Source: Cerioporus squamosus (lineage: Eukaryota; Basidiomycota; Agaricomycetes; Polyporales; Polyporaceae). From it: a stretch of DNA of 64,000 nucleotides. Position 1 is the stretch's first letter, and every line of letters starts with the position of its first letter. Location of the stretch: positions 372,001 through 436,000 of the forward strand of contig JABYQS010000001.1 of the NCBI GenBank assembly GCA_022592435.1. The letters are read 5' to 3'. Made by a program: the position numbers and the translations under genes. The notes below the pieces were generated by a model, which saw only the letters and a list, made by a program, of their open reading frames with translations, had not been told where the DNA came from and did no database searches. Of the stretch, positions 10,279-21,888 are shown piece after piece.

Positions 10279-12042
10279 ATGCTCTCTCGTTCCTCCCGCT
10301 CTCTTCCCACCTTCCTCCACTATCTGAAGTCTCGTCCGTACCAGACCCGCTGTTCTACGCCGAGAGCATCGTCAAGAGCCATGTCTACAAGTTTGGACGC
10401 TGCCCGAGCCCAGGTTGCCGAGCAGGTGAAGGTCGATATCTTCACTCTGACTCAGGATGAGGTCGGTTGCTTGCATTGGTCACGAACTTCCATAAGATAA
10501 CAGTATCCGTGCAGGACACCAAGAGGGGCATGCAAGAAGTGTCACGAAGCTTCATCTGTCAGTCATCTGTAGTACTATCCTCCCGACATGGCTCATTGAC
10601 ATGATTCTCCAGCGGATACCATTACGGGTTAGTAGGCCATGTCGATCACTTGTGGCATCGGACTCAGTCGAGTGTAGTTCCGACTCCGGAAATGTACGCG
10701 TACGCCTCCAAGGCCTCTGTTGGTGACGATGTCTACCACGAGCCTTGCACGCTGGCTCTCGAGGCCCATATGGCCAAGATTACTGGCAAGGAGGCAGCTT
10801 TGTTCGTCCCTTCTGGGACCATGTCGAACCAGATCGCTCTGAGGACGCACCTGAAGCAACCGCCTTACGCGGTGCTTTGCGACCACCGGTCGCACATTGT
10901 ACGGTATGCATCCGTAGTGCCGTTTCGCGGTTAGCTGCTCCACTGACTTCGTCCGCAGGTATGAGGCCGGTGGCCTTGCCTTCCACTCTGGCGCGCACGC
11001 CCAGATGGTTATTCCCTCAAATGGTAAAACGCCCGTAGACAATCGTTGTGGTTAAATGTACGCTAATGCGCAGCACTTAGGCCACCACATCACCCTGGAG
11101 GACGTCCAAGGGGAGATTGTCCTTGGTCAGGAAATTCATAGGTCGGTAATACCAGTGATACTGAGATGGCTTTTCGCTGACTTCTGTTCAGCTGTCCTAC
11201 AGAAGTGATCTCCCTTGAGAACACACTCAATGGGACTATCTTCCCACAAGACGAGATCATCCGGATTTCGGACTATGCCCGCAGCAAGGGTGTCAAAATG
11301 CACCTCGACGGCGCGCGCATCTGGCATGTCGCCGCTGAAACCGGCAAACCGCTCACTGAGCTCCTCGCGCCCTTCGACAGCGTGAGCTTGTGCTTCAGCA
11401 AGGGGCTCGGTCAGTTAGCTTCTCACGTCCCCTTCACAAGAATCTAAACATATCTCTCCGTCGCAGGTGCTCCTATCGGTTCCTGTCTGGTCGGCCCGAA
11501 GGAATACATTCAGAGGGCACGCTGGTTCAGGAAAATGTTTGGTGGTGGCATGCGGCAGACTGGCTTCATGGCTGCGTCGGCCGCATATGCGCTCACCCAT
11601 AACTTCCCCCTCCTTCCCGCGGTGCATCAACTCACGCGCAAGCTAGAGGCTAGCCTCATCGAGATTGGGGTTGACATCACCAGTGGCGCAGAAACTTGCA
11701 TGGTACGCCATGATTCACTCCTCTAAGCCCGACTCGTTTAACACTAATGGTACTCATGTGTTCCGATAGGTGTTCTTCGACCCGTCTACGATTGGCGTTA
11801 CCTATGCGGAGATCATCGAGCGGGCAAGCCAGCTGCCCGAGCCGCTGAAGTTGGGCGGTTCCCGACTCGTGGTGCACATCCAGACGTCGCCCCAGGCCGT
11901 CGAAGACTTCCTCACCATCGTTCGCACCCTCGCGGAAGAAAAGAAGGCCGCTGGGTTCGTTCCCCCTGAAAAGAAGACCTACCCCAACGGTCGCCCATAC
12001 AGCAGCATCTATGTCCGCGGTGTCAAGCGCGAGGCGCACTAG
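10279..12042 (+). CDS. GLY1: Low-specificity L-threonine aldolase
   Basis: PLP-dependent enzyme cleaving L-threonine (and allo-threonine) to glycine and acetaldehyde; a main glycine source in fungi. Conserved stretches appear in order: SRSFISDTITVPTPEMYAYA, GDDVYHEPCTLALEAHMAKI, FVPSGTMSNQIALRTHLKQP, DHRSHIVRYEAGGLAFHSGA, LENTLNGTIFPQDEI, MHLDGARIWHVAAETGK, the PLP-lysine region LCFSKGLGAPIGSCLVG, and RKMFGGGMRQTGFMAASAAY. About nine exons, one of only 15 nt (10613-10627). Two starts are possible: the ATG at 10279 adds an Arg/Ser-rich lead (MLSRSSRSLPTFLHYLKSR) that looks like a mitochondrial presequence, while the ATG at 10381 (MSTSLDAARAQ) gives a cytosolic form. Dual targeting is an inference. 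Confidence 0.95.
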
Positions 12043-12161
12043 AGCCGCGTCAGCATACACCTCATTGAGGCCCTTATTTATATGTGCTTTTGGTGCCTGG
12101 GTTAGAGTAGTGAAATAGACATGTACATCGCGTATGGGGGATAGAGTATACATGCACTTGA

Positions 12162-15100
12162 TCAACCTTTCCCGACATACCGCTGCTTCTCGTACTCTTT
12201 CCAGAGCACCTTCATGGTTGCCTTCCCGCCAGCGTCCAGGGCGGCCACCATCATTGCGTCCCGATTGTGTTCTCCGAGCATATCGCACAGGGCGAACAGC
12301 CCAGGCTGGAGCTCCTTCCGGACCGCCGACGAAACGGAGCACAGGGGATCGTTGACCGCCTCGATGTACGCCGTGAGCACATACGCCGCATGCTTCGAGA
12401 ACGGGCGGACCAGCGACTCTGGCTTTTGTTATCGGCTGCGGGGCCGTGCACGCGCACCATCGTTTTCGTCGTCAGCGTTGTGAGCAGGCGCGCGAGCGCC
12501 TTGCTCTCCTGGCCCGAGAGAGGCTGCGTCGGTGCAATCCAACGGGGCAGAGTATCCATCACGATGCGGCTCTGCTTCGCGCCGAGCTGGGGCGGAGGCT
12601 CCGCAGGCAGGCAACGAGTTGCCGAAGGATGAATCCGAGGTGGGGGAGCGTGTTGAGCACGAGGTCCCGGCGGAGGCGGACGAGAGCACTCAAGACGTTC
12701 ACCACGCCATGGAAGACGCTCGCATCGGTCGACTGCTCGTGTTCGTATGATCCTGCCAGGAGTGCCCTCATCATGGACCATAGACTGCTTAGGTCCACTA
12801 TCCTCAGGGACGCTGGCTGAGACATGTGTCAGCATCAGAGTATGCCAGAAACATGCACAGAACGTACTCTGTCGCTGCACTGTTTGACCAAGGACTCAAG
12901 AACATCGCCCCGAAGGACCGGAGAAGCGACGAATCGTTCGTCGTCTGCGAACAGGTTGAGACACCTCGTGATGTGCGTTTGACAAATCCTTGAAGTGCCT
13001 TCTGGTGCATCCCGCACGACGATTGTCGAGAAGCGGATAAGTCTGGCGACGTCCTCCTCCGAGAGTCCCTTATTGAGCGGAAGGGCATCGTAGACCACGT
13101 CCAGCAGCGACGCATATATGTCGACGGGCATCGTCCTCGATGCACTTGCTAGTCGCGACTCCAAGTTTGCCGTTCCTGGGACGGTTCAATCAGATGGCTG
13201 AACCCGGTTCTCACTACTGTAGAGCTCACCGGTGCGACCACAGATGCGGCTCAACGATAAGTATGCAACCAGGACAATGTCGACGTGTTCAGGGTCGTCT
13301 TGCAGCTCGGAAAACAGAATGGACAGTGCGACCGGAGCTAATGCTCGAAGCTGCTGTTCATCCGCTTTCCAGGACAACAGCCTGCTCGAGAGCTGCCGAC
13401 CTATCCGCGGAACATCATCCCCTGAAGATGGCCCCACGTGGTGAGCACTGATATAAGACGTGTCGAAAATATAGCTCACCTTGGATGTGCAGCCACTTGG
13501 ATAACACAACTACATGAGCCCAGACATCTAAGAGAGTGCTGTCGAGTGACTCGTGTCGTGCAATCGCATCCGGTGACAATAGCGGCAAGCTCGAGCTGAG
13601 CATCCGCTCCCGCAAAGCACGCAAAGCAGCCACACATTCCTCCGAGAAGCTACCCACAAGTTAATTCGGAGTCAATGTCAAGATTTGTTTAGAGCTTACT
13701 CGGTGGAAGACGTCTGTGCGATAACGTCAACTAGCAGGAGCGATGCTCGTATGGTCACATGCGACCCCTTTTGCTCGTATGCTTGTTGATACCGATGAAT
13801 GAGGTCCAGGATGGCCGTGGCGTCTCCTTTCCGGGCAGCTTTTACGAGTAATCTACCGGACCGATTGTCAGGACGTAAGGCTGATACTGCAGGGCTTATC
13901 AACGTACCCCTGATATATGCCCACCAAATCCATCGTAACCGACATGATATCGGTACTCTCTTGTGCCATAGAGAAATCGCTGATCAGGTACTTGACGTAC
14001 GCCTCTTGAGCCTAGAGTACATCCTCAGTCAACCGCGGCGGTTAGATATACTCGGCCACATACGTTGTTATCAAGGGCCCCAAAATGGCCTATGGTACGA
14101 CGAAGTGTCTCGCGAATTACCACCAGATGGCGGGGATGAAGCGGCCCATCCGTGTCGCCCCTCAACGCCAGCGCCACGGCGACATCTGCGGCACATCCCC
14201 GCTCGAGGAATTCAACGTGCATTTGTCGAGGAATGTACTCTGGCGGTGCAAGAGCCAGAAGCTCGAAAGCAGACAGAAGCTGCGGTGCAACCTCGAGAAC
14301 GGGAGGGAGATGTTCATCAACAAGTTCCCGCATGAGCTTGTCGAAATCGATCCCTTCTGGTGGAGCCGTGTGCTCCTGCAGCCGCGCAAGGAACACATCT
14401 ACGATGTACACAGATATGTGAGAAACATACCCATGGAACGCAAGACAGACCAACGCACCTCGTATTCTCAGCAACTCCCAGAACTGAGCATCGTGCAGCA
14501 TCCTTGTGAGTATAGTCCGCACTGTTAGACCCGGAATGAGAGAGCCATCGGCTCTCGCGAAGTCAACATTCACAAGCACCGTTGCGAGTCGCTCCAGCTG
14601 CTTTAGAGTAGCCCATGTGCTAGGATGCACATGTTTAGTTCAGAAATGCTGCGAGTGATGAGGACGTACTCGAAGTATGGCAACCATTGGTCCACTAGGA
14701 CATGCAATACCGCAACACCGCCATCTGCGTGTGAGCGCAGAGTATGAGCTTTGCCATTCCAAGGAATAGCGTTGTTGGACAAGTTAGCCTCCAGGTACTG
14801 CAGCAATCGATCGAGTACCGCCTCCGGGAGGAATGCGCCGATGCTGCATTGGTGAAGCAACGTGCGGAGCTGCCTCGCGACAAATTTGAGCAAGTGCATG
14901 CCTAGAGTAGGAAGAGCCGCGCACCACTTCAACGACCAATTCTGGCACCGTGGATTTCGATGACAGAGACGATAGCAAGGCTTGTGACACATCTTCATCA
15001 AGAGTGACCGGCAGCGATAACTTTGGAGCCCGTGCCAGCGCGTAGTGGAGACGCAGTGCTCCGGCGATAACCACTTGCCAACACCACGAATCTCGTCGTT

Positions 15101-17581
15101 CAGCATCTCGAAGTTCGTCGGTGAGAGGCCGCAGCGCAGCCGCAGAATACGCTTCGGCGATCAACCGCTCAGCTTCCACGCGGACGTCGTCCGTGACCGT
15201 GTGCATCGGCAGGGAACGTAAGACTACCACCAGCACTCTTGCCGTGAGCGCGAATGATACGGCAAAGTACCCTAGCTCCGACTGGTCGTCCGCGGACACT
15301 GCATCCTTCTTGCGCTTCTTCCTCGGTCCATCCCCACGGTCGGCGGCCACCTTCGCCTCGCGTTCAAGATAGCCAGTGTATGCATCTCGCAAGGTCCGTG
15401 AGACTGCGCGGATGGTCTCGAGTACCTGCCCTGGGGTGAGGAAACCGTGCACGACGCGCGAGAGGTCGTCCAGGAAGGGAAGGCTGGTCAAAGGGCCGGA
15501 GGACAGGTGTTCGTACGCCACCTGCGGTTCCCCCGGGATACACTGAAGGTTTTGAACAGAGAAGGCTTCTGAGGCGTGCGCTATGGTGGCGAGCAGATTC
15601 CTGGTCTTCGAGTCGTATTCGAGAACCAGTTTGAGGAATTGCACAGCCGAATCGACTGTTCCATTAACCTGGAAGATGACCAGATGAGCCGGAGATAGCG
15701 TAAAAAGCGTGGTGTTCTTACCGCTGCTAGTCTCGGGAACACGGCGGCGAAGGAAGTGGACATGAGGTCGTAGTCGATACGTGTCAACGTGGCCAAGATC
15801 TTCACAGCACACTCGGTCCGTGCGGCACGTTGCTCTGATAGAGATAGCATTGAGTGTGGTCCACCTAGTACATGCGGGTGTAAGTACGAACCATCCCGTG
15901 CAGCCGCCAGCGCCTCTATTGCCAAGTCCCCATCCCCTCTCAAAAGTGCCTTTGCCTCCTCATCCTTCATGGACAGCAAGTTCTCCCTCTCAACAACGTC
16001 GAGCAACGACGTTCTGCATTGCCAGGAGACGTCATCTGCTCCCGATCGCGCCAAAGCGTCACATGCGGCGTAGAAAGCCATGGACGCGCGCTGCACTTGC
16101 TCAGTGAGATAGCCTGATGCCTGATTCGACCCTTGGCTGAACAGCGCGCCCTTGTGACGTTTGACTGTTTGGACGTAGGACTCGAATATGCGAGGAAGAC
16201 ACCGAAGGACAACCTCGGAGTGCTCCTTCGACGCTGCCTCGAGGGCCTCCGACAAATTCGTATCGAGCTTGTGATCCGCAGCCTGCCTGATGATATCGAG
16301 CCCAAACATCGTCTCGATGCCGGCATCGTAAATTTCGGCGACAAGGGACGGCAATTGGCCGGGGCTCGTAGGTTTGCACGAGGCGAGATGGAGCCACGAA
16401 GGTAAGTACCGCTTGAGAAAGATCGTGTAAAGCTGAGTACCCGATTCGTCAGCCTAGACTGGCCCGGGAAGAGGAGATCCGTTTGCGCACCTTCTTCTTC
16501 GCCGCTGAGTGAGCTAGCGAGGCCCGGTACGATGAAACGATCAGTGACAGTGCACGGAAGTCGTGCAAGACCTGCAGCTTGCCGCAAGACGCTTCCGAAG
16601 CATCAGACGGCACGCTCAACTGGACAACCGCGCCAAAGCATTCCAACAACGATTCGGGGTTGAATTTGGGCATGGCAAGCGGCCAGAGAGTGGAGATGCA
16701 TCGGAATACGAGCGCGCACTGGGCCACATCAACGCTCTCGGAGGTAGAGAGCAGATCGAAGTATGCGAGAAAGATGGGCGCCACGGGGATACGAGCAAGT
16801 ACTGGGACGAGCCAGGCTCTGTATGCGCGGACATGATCGTCGGTTTTCGAGGTGTTGGAAGGCGACAGAATGTCCGCGAGAAGATGCCAGTACTTTGAAT
16901 CGCATATGGGATTCTCAGTCCTAAATGTTTGGTCAGTCGATCTGTGATCGGACAAGGGATGTCTGTATGCCGCCAAACTCCCGGGAGGCTGTTGGACACG
17001 CTGCACGCAAGATGAACCCAGGAGTAGGCTCGTCGGCACATACGCCACCGTGCCGGATGTGCGAGTAGTCCGCGTGATACAGTAGGCCAGCACGCAGCGC
17101 GCTCATCACCATGAAAGATAACAGCTACCAACCCCTCGCCGACTATAATGCAGGGGCAGCCGCTGCACAAGAGCGGAATTCCAACCCACTCGAACTGCCT
17201 TGGACGCGGAGTCGCTCAGAGTGTCGGGAGCTCGCGGACGAGCGGCCGTCTGTGTGACATGCACATGAGAACAACGACTGTCCGACGGGGCGTACATTGC
17301 AGGGGAGGGATAAAACGATCGAGGTCGACCAGGCTGGAAATCTGACCACCTTTGAGAAACGAATGGACATACCATGCCCTGGATTTCTCCTTGAGTAGAC
17401 GCGAGAGAAGCCAGTCTACGATCGCCTCTGACTTATTGGGTACGTAGAGCTGCGCGTTGTCCCATGATAGTCGCGCTATGTCGATCTTGAGGGGGCCATC
17501 AGGTTGCGGGGGGTCAGAGGCAGCTTTGAGAGCGCGGATGAAGTCCTGCGCGTTCTGAGGTCCGTTTTGCGATGCCGGCAT
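12162..17581 (-). CDS. URB2: Urb2/Npa2-family nucleolar ribosome biogenesis protein
   Basis: Large helical-repeat protein of the nucleolus, required for early 60S (27S pre-rRNA) processing; in yeast it works with Urb1/Npa1 and helicase Dbp6. The ATG at 17581 (MPASQNGPQNAQDFIRALKA) starts an exon, and the frame continues through more than ten exons with short introns across 5.4 kb. The identifying part is the C-terminal Urb2/Npa2 domain: HAAYVLTAYIEAVNDPLC, VRKELQPGLFALCDML and ATMKVLWKEYEKQRY, ending at TGA 12162-12164. The middle is poorly conserved Leu/Ala-rich helix with a basic acidic patch (KKRKKD) near 15310. Exact exon boundaries in the middle were not all resolved. The call rests on the C-terminal domain, the great length and the N-terminal layout. 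Confidence 0.75.
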
Positions 17582-18215
17582 AGCCCAGATCGGCGAGCAC
17601 AGTCGAGAATACTTCGCGCCAAGCGTGAGCGTGTCTGCGGAGGGAAGTTCAGGTGGACAGGACGAGCATCAGGCGGAGAAGGGGAGGAGAGGCTGAGAGT
17701 CGCAGCTGGGCAGTCTGGCAGACTTGAGGCCGGCCCAGGGACTCTGCGCGAAACTTTAGCACACATTTCCAAAACGGGGGAAGTGCACGTGGGCGCCGCG
17801 GCCACTGAACTGCAGCCTGAGAGAGCATCTTGGGCCGAGTTTGCTTTCTGAACCCTGCAGATGTGCTTCCCCCGGCAGGAGGCATGTCTAGGTTCCTCGT
17901 CCTCTTCTGATTCGGCGCCGGCATCGTCGTGTATATATGGCTTCGTTCGCAATGTCAAAATTCACGCACCTTCACGCTCCCTTCTTAGTCCCCGACGCAC
18001 ACGCTCTCCCCCGCAACCACCCAAAGCCAGTCAGATCCCTCTCTCATGTGGCATGTACACTATAACCATTATCATCAGTACACGGAAGGAGTCACCGGAG
18101 ACGCATCTCGGCACTGTATATTCGCGAGCAAACTCTCCGTTCTCTTCGTTGAGTCCACTTCCCAATCTCCACGTTCCGCAAACATTAAAGGTATCGTTAT
18201 GTTGCGACCATAAGT
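17582..18215. promoter_or_regulatory. Divergent intergenic region URB2 / unknown gene
   Basis: No convincing gene. A TATA-like TATATATGG sits at about 17932-17940. Pyrimidine-rich tracts follow up to 18180 and look like a transcription-start and 5' UTR zone for the plus-strand gene at 18216. Open frames here are compositional. Confidence 0.35.
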
Positions 18216-18773
18216 ATGGCCGCGTACCTATGGTTGATATGGTATGACGCTGCCACCAAGGTCGCTCTCAAACATTGGACGCTTGCAGTCAGCTACGAGG
18301 CTCACGATCGCGCCTATGCGACTGTCTACGAGGTTAGTAAGCCTGCGGACTATGGGTGGGCATTCCGAGAATGCCGATTTTACTCTCACCCCCGAACCCT
18401 CAGGTGACAGTCGATTTCAACGGCCGATACCAGTCCCGGGTCGTACGGCGCGTTCATCTCACAAGCAACCATCCGTCTGGCGCGTACGGCGGCAAAATCC
18501 TTCTCGGAGAGGTCAACGACAGTGTCCTCTGCTCGCTCGAGGCGTACAGCGATACCGCTGCAGAACTCGTCAATACATATAACCGCAAGCGCGGCCAGGG
18601 TACTTCCAACTGTCATGACTGGGCGACGATCATCGTACGCAGTCTGGAGGATGCCATGCTGCTACCTCAGGTGAGCCTACACCGTCGGACTTTGCGCCCC
18701 GCTAGCTGGCTCATTTCTGGACCATTCATAGGGTTCGCTAGCTCGTCTGGAAAGATGTCCACGAACCGGCTGA
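18216..18773 (+). CDS. Conserved basidiomycete protein of unknown function, possible papain-like H...NC fold
   Basis: Three exons (first ending near 18333, second 18404-18669, third from 18732) give about 141 residues. The second and third exons join at LLPQ / GSLARLER; without splicing the frame would run on to 18877 with an unlikely tail. The protein starts MAAYLWLIWYDAATK and has two striking conserved-looking blocks: KHWTLAVSYEAHDRAYATVY near the N-terminus and TSNCHDWATIIVRSLED near the C-terminus. A His early (about residue 20) and a Cys in an NCxxW context late (about residue 109) is the order seen in LRAT/NlpC-P60-like circularly permuted papain folds. I remember similar unannotated proteins in agaricomycetes, but no function. 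The enzyme idea is inference; the CDS itself is well supported by its splice sites. Confidence 0.75.
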
Positions 18774-19719
18774 CCCGACCACACCGAAGTATCCTCCCAC
18801 ATCTGTCATCACTCATCGACATCGCGATCCGAACTGTAACTGTATCTCGCCATTTGATTACGTTCCTTTGGGTTTAGGGTTGTATTTCCTCTGGGTTTTA
18901 TGTCGCTTCATTTGGGGGTCATCGTTGCTAAACACCATGAGCTTTGTCTCAGTACCATCGAGCACTACTGTACCACTATATTTTCGACCTATTGTCATCC
19001 GAGTCTTCGTATGCCTGACGTGCCTCGGGCTGTACCGGGACAATATCCCTGTTCTTCCGGCTGCGGGCTCTCTCAATTCCCTCCGCAACATAGGTGACAA
19101 TGTCTCTCCTGCTCCCAGTAAACCTCAAACGACTTGAGCGAACATTGCAGCGCCAGCCACGACCTTTCGAGTGAACTTTGGTATAGACATGAGGGTGTTG
19201 CATAGGTAGTATCACGCACTGATAGCTTAGCTATTTTTTGGACTCGTCCGCTGGCCAATCCGAACTCGAGTCTACGATGAGGTCAGACTGGCTGGGAAAT
19301 GCCGAGGTTTACTGCTGCGTGAGCGCTTAGATTCCCATGTCACGACGGCGCTGCATCGGATGTGACATGTGACATGCCGTCGGCAGGATTGAGTGCCTCC
19401 GAGTCCCGGCTCCGTCCCGAGAGCGTCAGTCCGAAGCTGTTGCCCTCTAGCCCTCAGAATGCTGCCTTGACTGCTCTTTAGCACGCTGCTTTTCAGTACG
19501 ATCTCAGCAGAGGGCTTATGCCATCTTCCAGGCCCCATACCTCATATGCTCGTCGGGCGTAATAGCTTTCTTGGCCCTTGGAACCAACCTTGAGCCGACA
19601 CCAGTCTGCCTGACTCAGCAGGTCCGACCCGACATTTGCCTCCGTGTTACTTACACAGGTAGTCCAGCGACACTGCGTGGTTGCAAGCTACCTTGCCGTC
19701 TACACTTCTTACCGTCACT
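18774..19719. other. Intergenic region without gene
   Basis: About 950 nt. The left part is the 3' UTR of the unknown gene. Open frames of 60-90 codons occur on both strands but have no start context, splice partners or family likeness. The promoter of the RBR ligase should lie in the right part. Confidence 0.5.
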
Positions 19720-21398
19720 ATGAGTGCGCCATCCCCGGAGTATGATCTAGACGCATGCGCGGCGTTGCAGCGAGAGGAATGGGAGGTCTTGGAGGTGTGT
19801 ACCGGCGCCACCTCTGGAAGCTCATATACTCAATGTTCTGTTTGCAGGCTATACATCCACACTGCTTGTCAGGGGATCCCACCAAAGGCCTGATCAGACT
19901 TGAGGTACCTGTGGACCTACCGGACTCGACGGCAGTCCTGATAGCAAGTGACCGCTCGAATGAATCCGAATCGTCTGTTCCCTCCGGACCTAGCACCCCG
20001 AAGACTCTTTCTTTGACCACACTACCCCCAATCCTGCTCGACGTATGTTTGCCACCTACCTATCCCTATACGCCACCGCAAATCATGGCGTTGCATGCCA
20101 CCTATTCTTGGCTATCACTCGATGGTCCTGGCTTGCGCGAACCACTCGCTGGGAAGTGGGAGGAGGGTCAGGGCGTGTTGTATACCTGGGTTGAGTGGAT
20201 ACGGAGCGGTGAGTTCCTGGAAGAATTGGGTCTGACCACAACCTTGAAGGGGCGACGGACCATACGGTATGTACTTGAGATCCGTCTGTCGTGCTGCGGC
20301 TCACTAATTCCGGCAGGATCTCTCATCCTACACCTGCGCTTCTATTCCCTTCGCTGGAGGGATACAACTCGTCAACCCAAGCGGCTCGATTCTCGCAGAA
20401 TTCGTACGAGTGTGAGGTGTGCATGACGTCGATCAAAGGTGCACGATGTATCATGCTCTCTTGCACTCATGTTTTCTGTCGTTCCTGTCTGGAGGACTTC
20501 TGGGGGTTATGTATACGGGAAGGTGACGTGGGACGGGTCGGATGCCCCGACCCAGGGTGCGTCAAGGAGTACCGGGAAGCAACCGAAGAAGAGGTGCGGC
20601 GCGTGGTCACCGAAGAGGAGATCCTGCGGTGGAAGTGGTTACGCATGAAGCGGGCCCTTGAGAAAGGTACGAGAAACTTCGTGGCGAGCATTGTGATGTT
20701 TCCTGACCCTGTGGCTTTAGACCCCACGCTAGTGCACTGTCCCATGGCGCTCTGCCAGACGCCAGTTCCAAGACCAGAGAATGTAGAGGATGGTTCGCCC
20801 TGGGAGCGGCTGCGGACTTGTCCCGATTGCGGCTATTCGTTCTGTGCATACTGCAAACGGACTTGGTGAGCTTGAATCCCGATGACGTAGGGCGCATGTT
20901 GCTGAACGTTTTGGCTTAAGGCACGGTCCGGTGGCACATTGCCCGATCTCCGCGACAAAGGCTATTTTGCAAGAGTACATGGCCCTGGCCGAGGGCTCGA
21001 CCGATCGGAAAAGGATGGAGATGCGCTACGGACGTAGTACGCTGCAGCGGCTGGTAAAGGAGTACGAAGATGAGCGCGCATTCCACGAGTGGCTGGAGAG
21101 GTGCACAGGGACGCCCTGCCCCGGCTGCGACCTCCGTGTCGAGAAACATTCGGGGTGCAACCATGTACGTTTCGCCTGATCGCGTTCTGGACTCGGGGAC
21201 CGCAGACTGACCCGATCGTTTTAGATGACATGCATCAAGTGTGGGCAACATTATTGCTATCGCTGTGGCACAAAGCTGGATCGGTACCATCCTTACAAAC
21301 ATTTCTCTACGCCGGGGCTGCGGTGCTTCTCGAAGCTGTTCGACGTTGAGAGCATCGATGACGAATGGCAGCCGGTCGAGGGGTTCGATGTGATATGA
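19720..21398 (+). CDS. RWD-RBR E3 ubiquitin ligase (RNF14/ITT1 type)
   Basis: RING-between-RING ubiquitin ligase with an N-terminal RWD domain, the arrangement of human RNF14 and yeast Itt1. The ATG at 19720 gives MSAPSPEYDLDACAALQREE; the RWD domain follows with the hallmark LPPTYPYTPPQI. RING1 is ECEVCMTSIKGARCIMLSCT then HVFCRSCLEDF. The IBR includes CPMALCQ and CPDCGYSFCAYCKRTWHG. RING2 is CPGCDLRVEKHSGCNHMTC, with the expected catalytic Cys in SGC, then CGQHYCYRCG. The product ends near residue 470 at TGA 21396-21398. Six or so exons join in frame. Itt1 modulates translation termination and RNF14 acts on stalled ribosomes; whether this protein does either is unknown. All zinc ligands I looked for are present, so it is likely active. 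Confidence 0.9.
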
Positions 21399-21888
21399 CG
21401 CGGGTGTCGTTCGTGTGTTGCATACATACTTGGTGTAGGTCTGGGGCGCGAATGCACGGTCAATGACCTTTGTCATCTCTTGGTCAGTGTGCGGGAATGG
21501 AGAGGGATCGAGGTCACGGTGCGGAAAGAGACCGGAGCTGGCCGTAAAATTTAGAAGAATGGCGGACGGGCGGGGGCAGCGTCCGTGGGCGGCTAGGCGC
21601 AGAGCAAGCGCTGGCGGTAGGGCCGAGTCGTTTTGGCGGATATTTCACCGGCTTCACACTCCTCTTCGCTGCTCCTATACGTTCGCTCGGCTTTTCGTCC
21701 TTCTTTCTCGACGACGACCAGCCTCATTCTCTTTTCGAGGCTGCGCGGGGCCCCCTCCTCGGATACCACTTTGTCCATACCCCCCATCGCCCCCATACCC
21801 CCCTGTCTTCCTAACACCCGATCCGCAAGTACTCCTCGCTGTATTACACTCGCATCTATCCACACGGACTCTCTCTCGCAAGCTGGCT
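21399..21888. promoter_or_regulatory. Intergenic region and long CT-rich 5' leader of the KH gene
   Basis: Between the ligase stop and the KH-gene ATG. From about 21650 the plus strand is markedly pyrimidine-rich (CCCCCCAT, CTCTTCGCTCC and similar), typical of fungal promoters and transcription starts. The KH reading frame is open upstream to 21463, but the encoded sequence is low-complexity and lacks KH features, so I start at 21889. Confidence 0.45.

Noticed and set aside
18774..18877. Read-through end of the unknown 18.2-kb gene
   Set aside because: A good intron (GTGAGC...ATAG, 18670-18731) gives a shorter, more plausible end at 18773.
21463..21888. N-terminal extension of the KH protein to 21463
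   Set aside because: The sequence is CT-rich, encodes low-complexity Ser/Arg/Pro and looks like a promoter and leader; the ATG at 21889 begins a better product.
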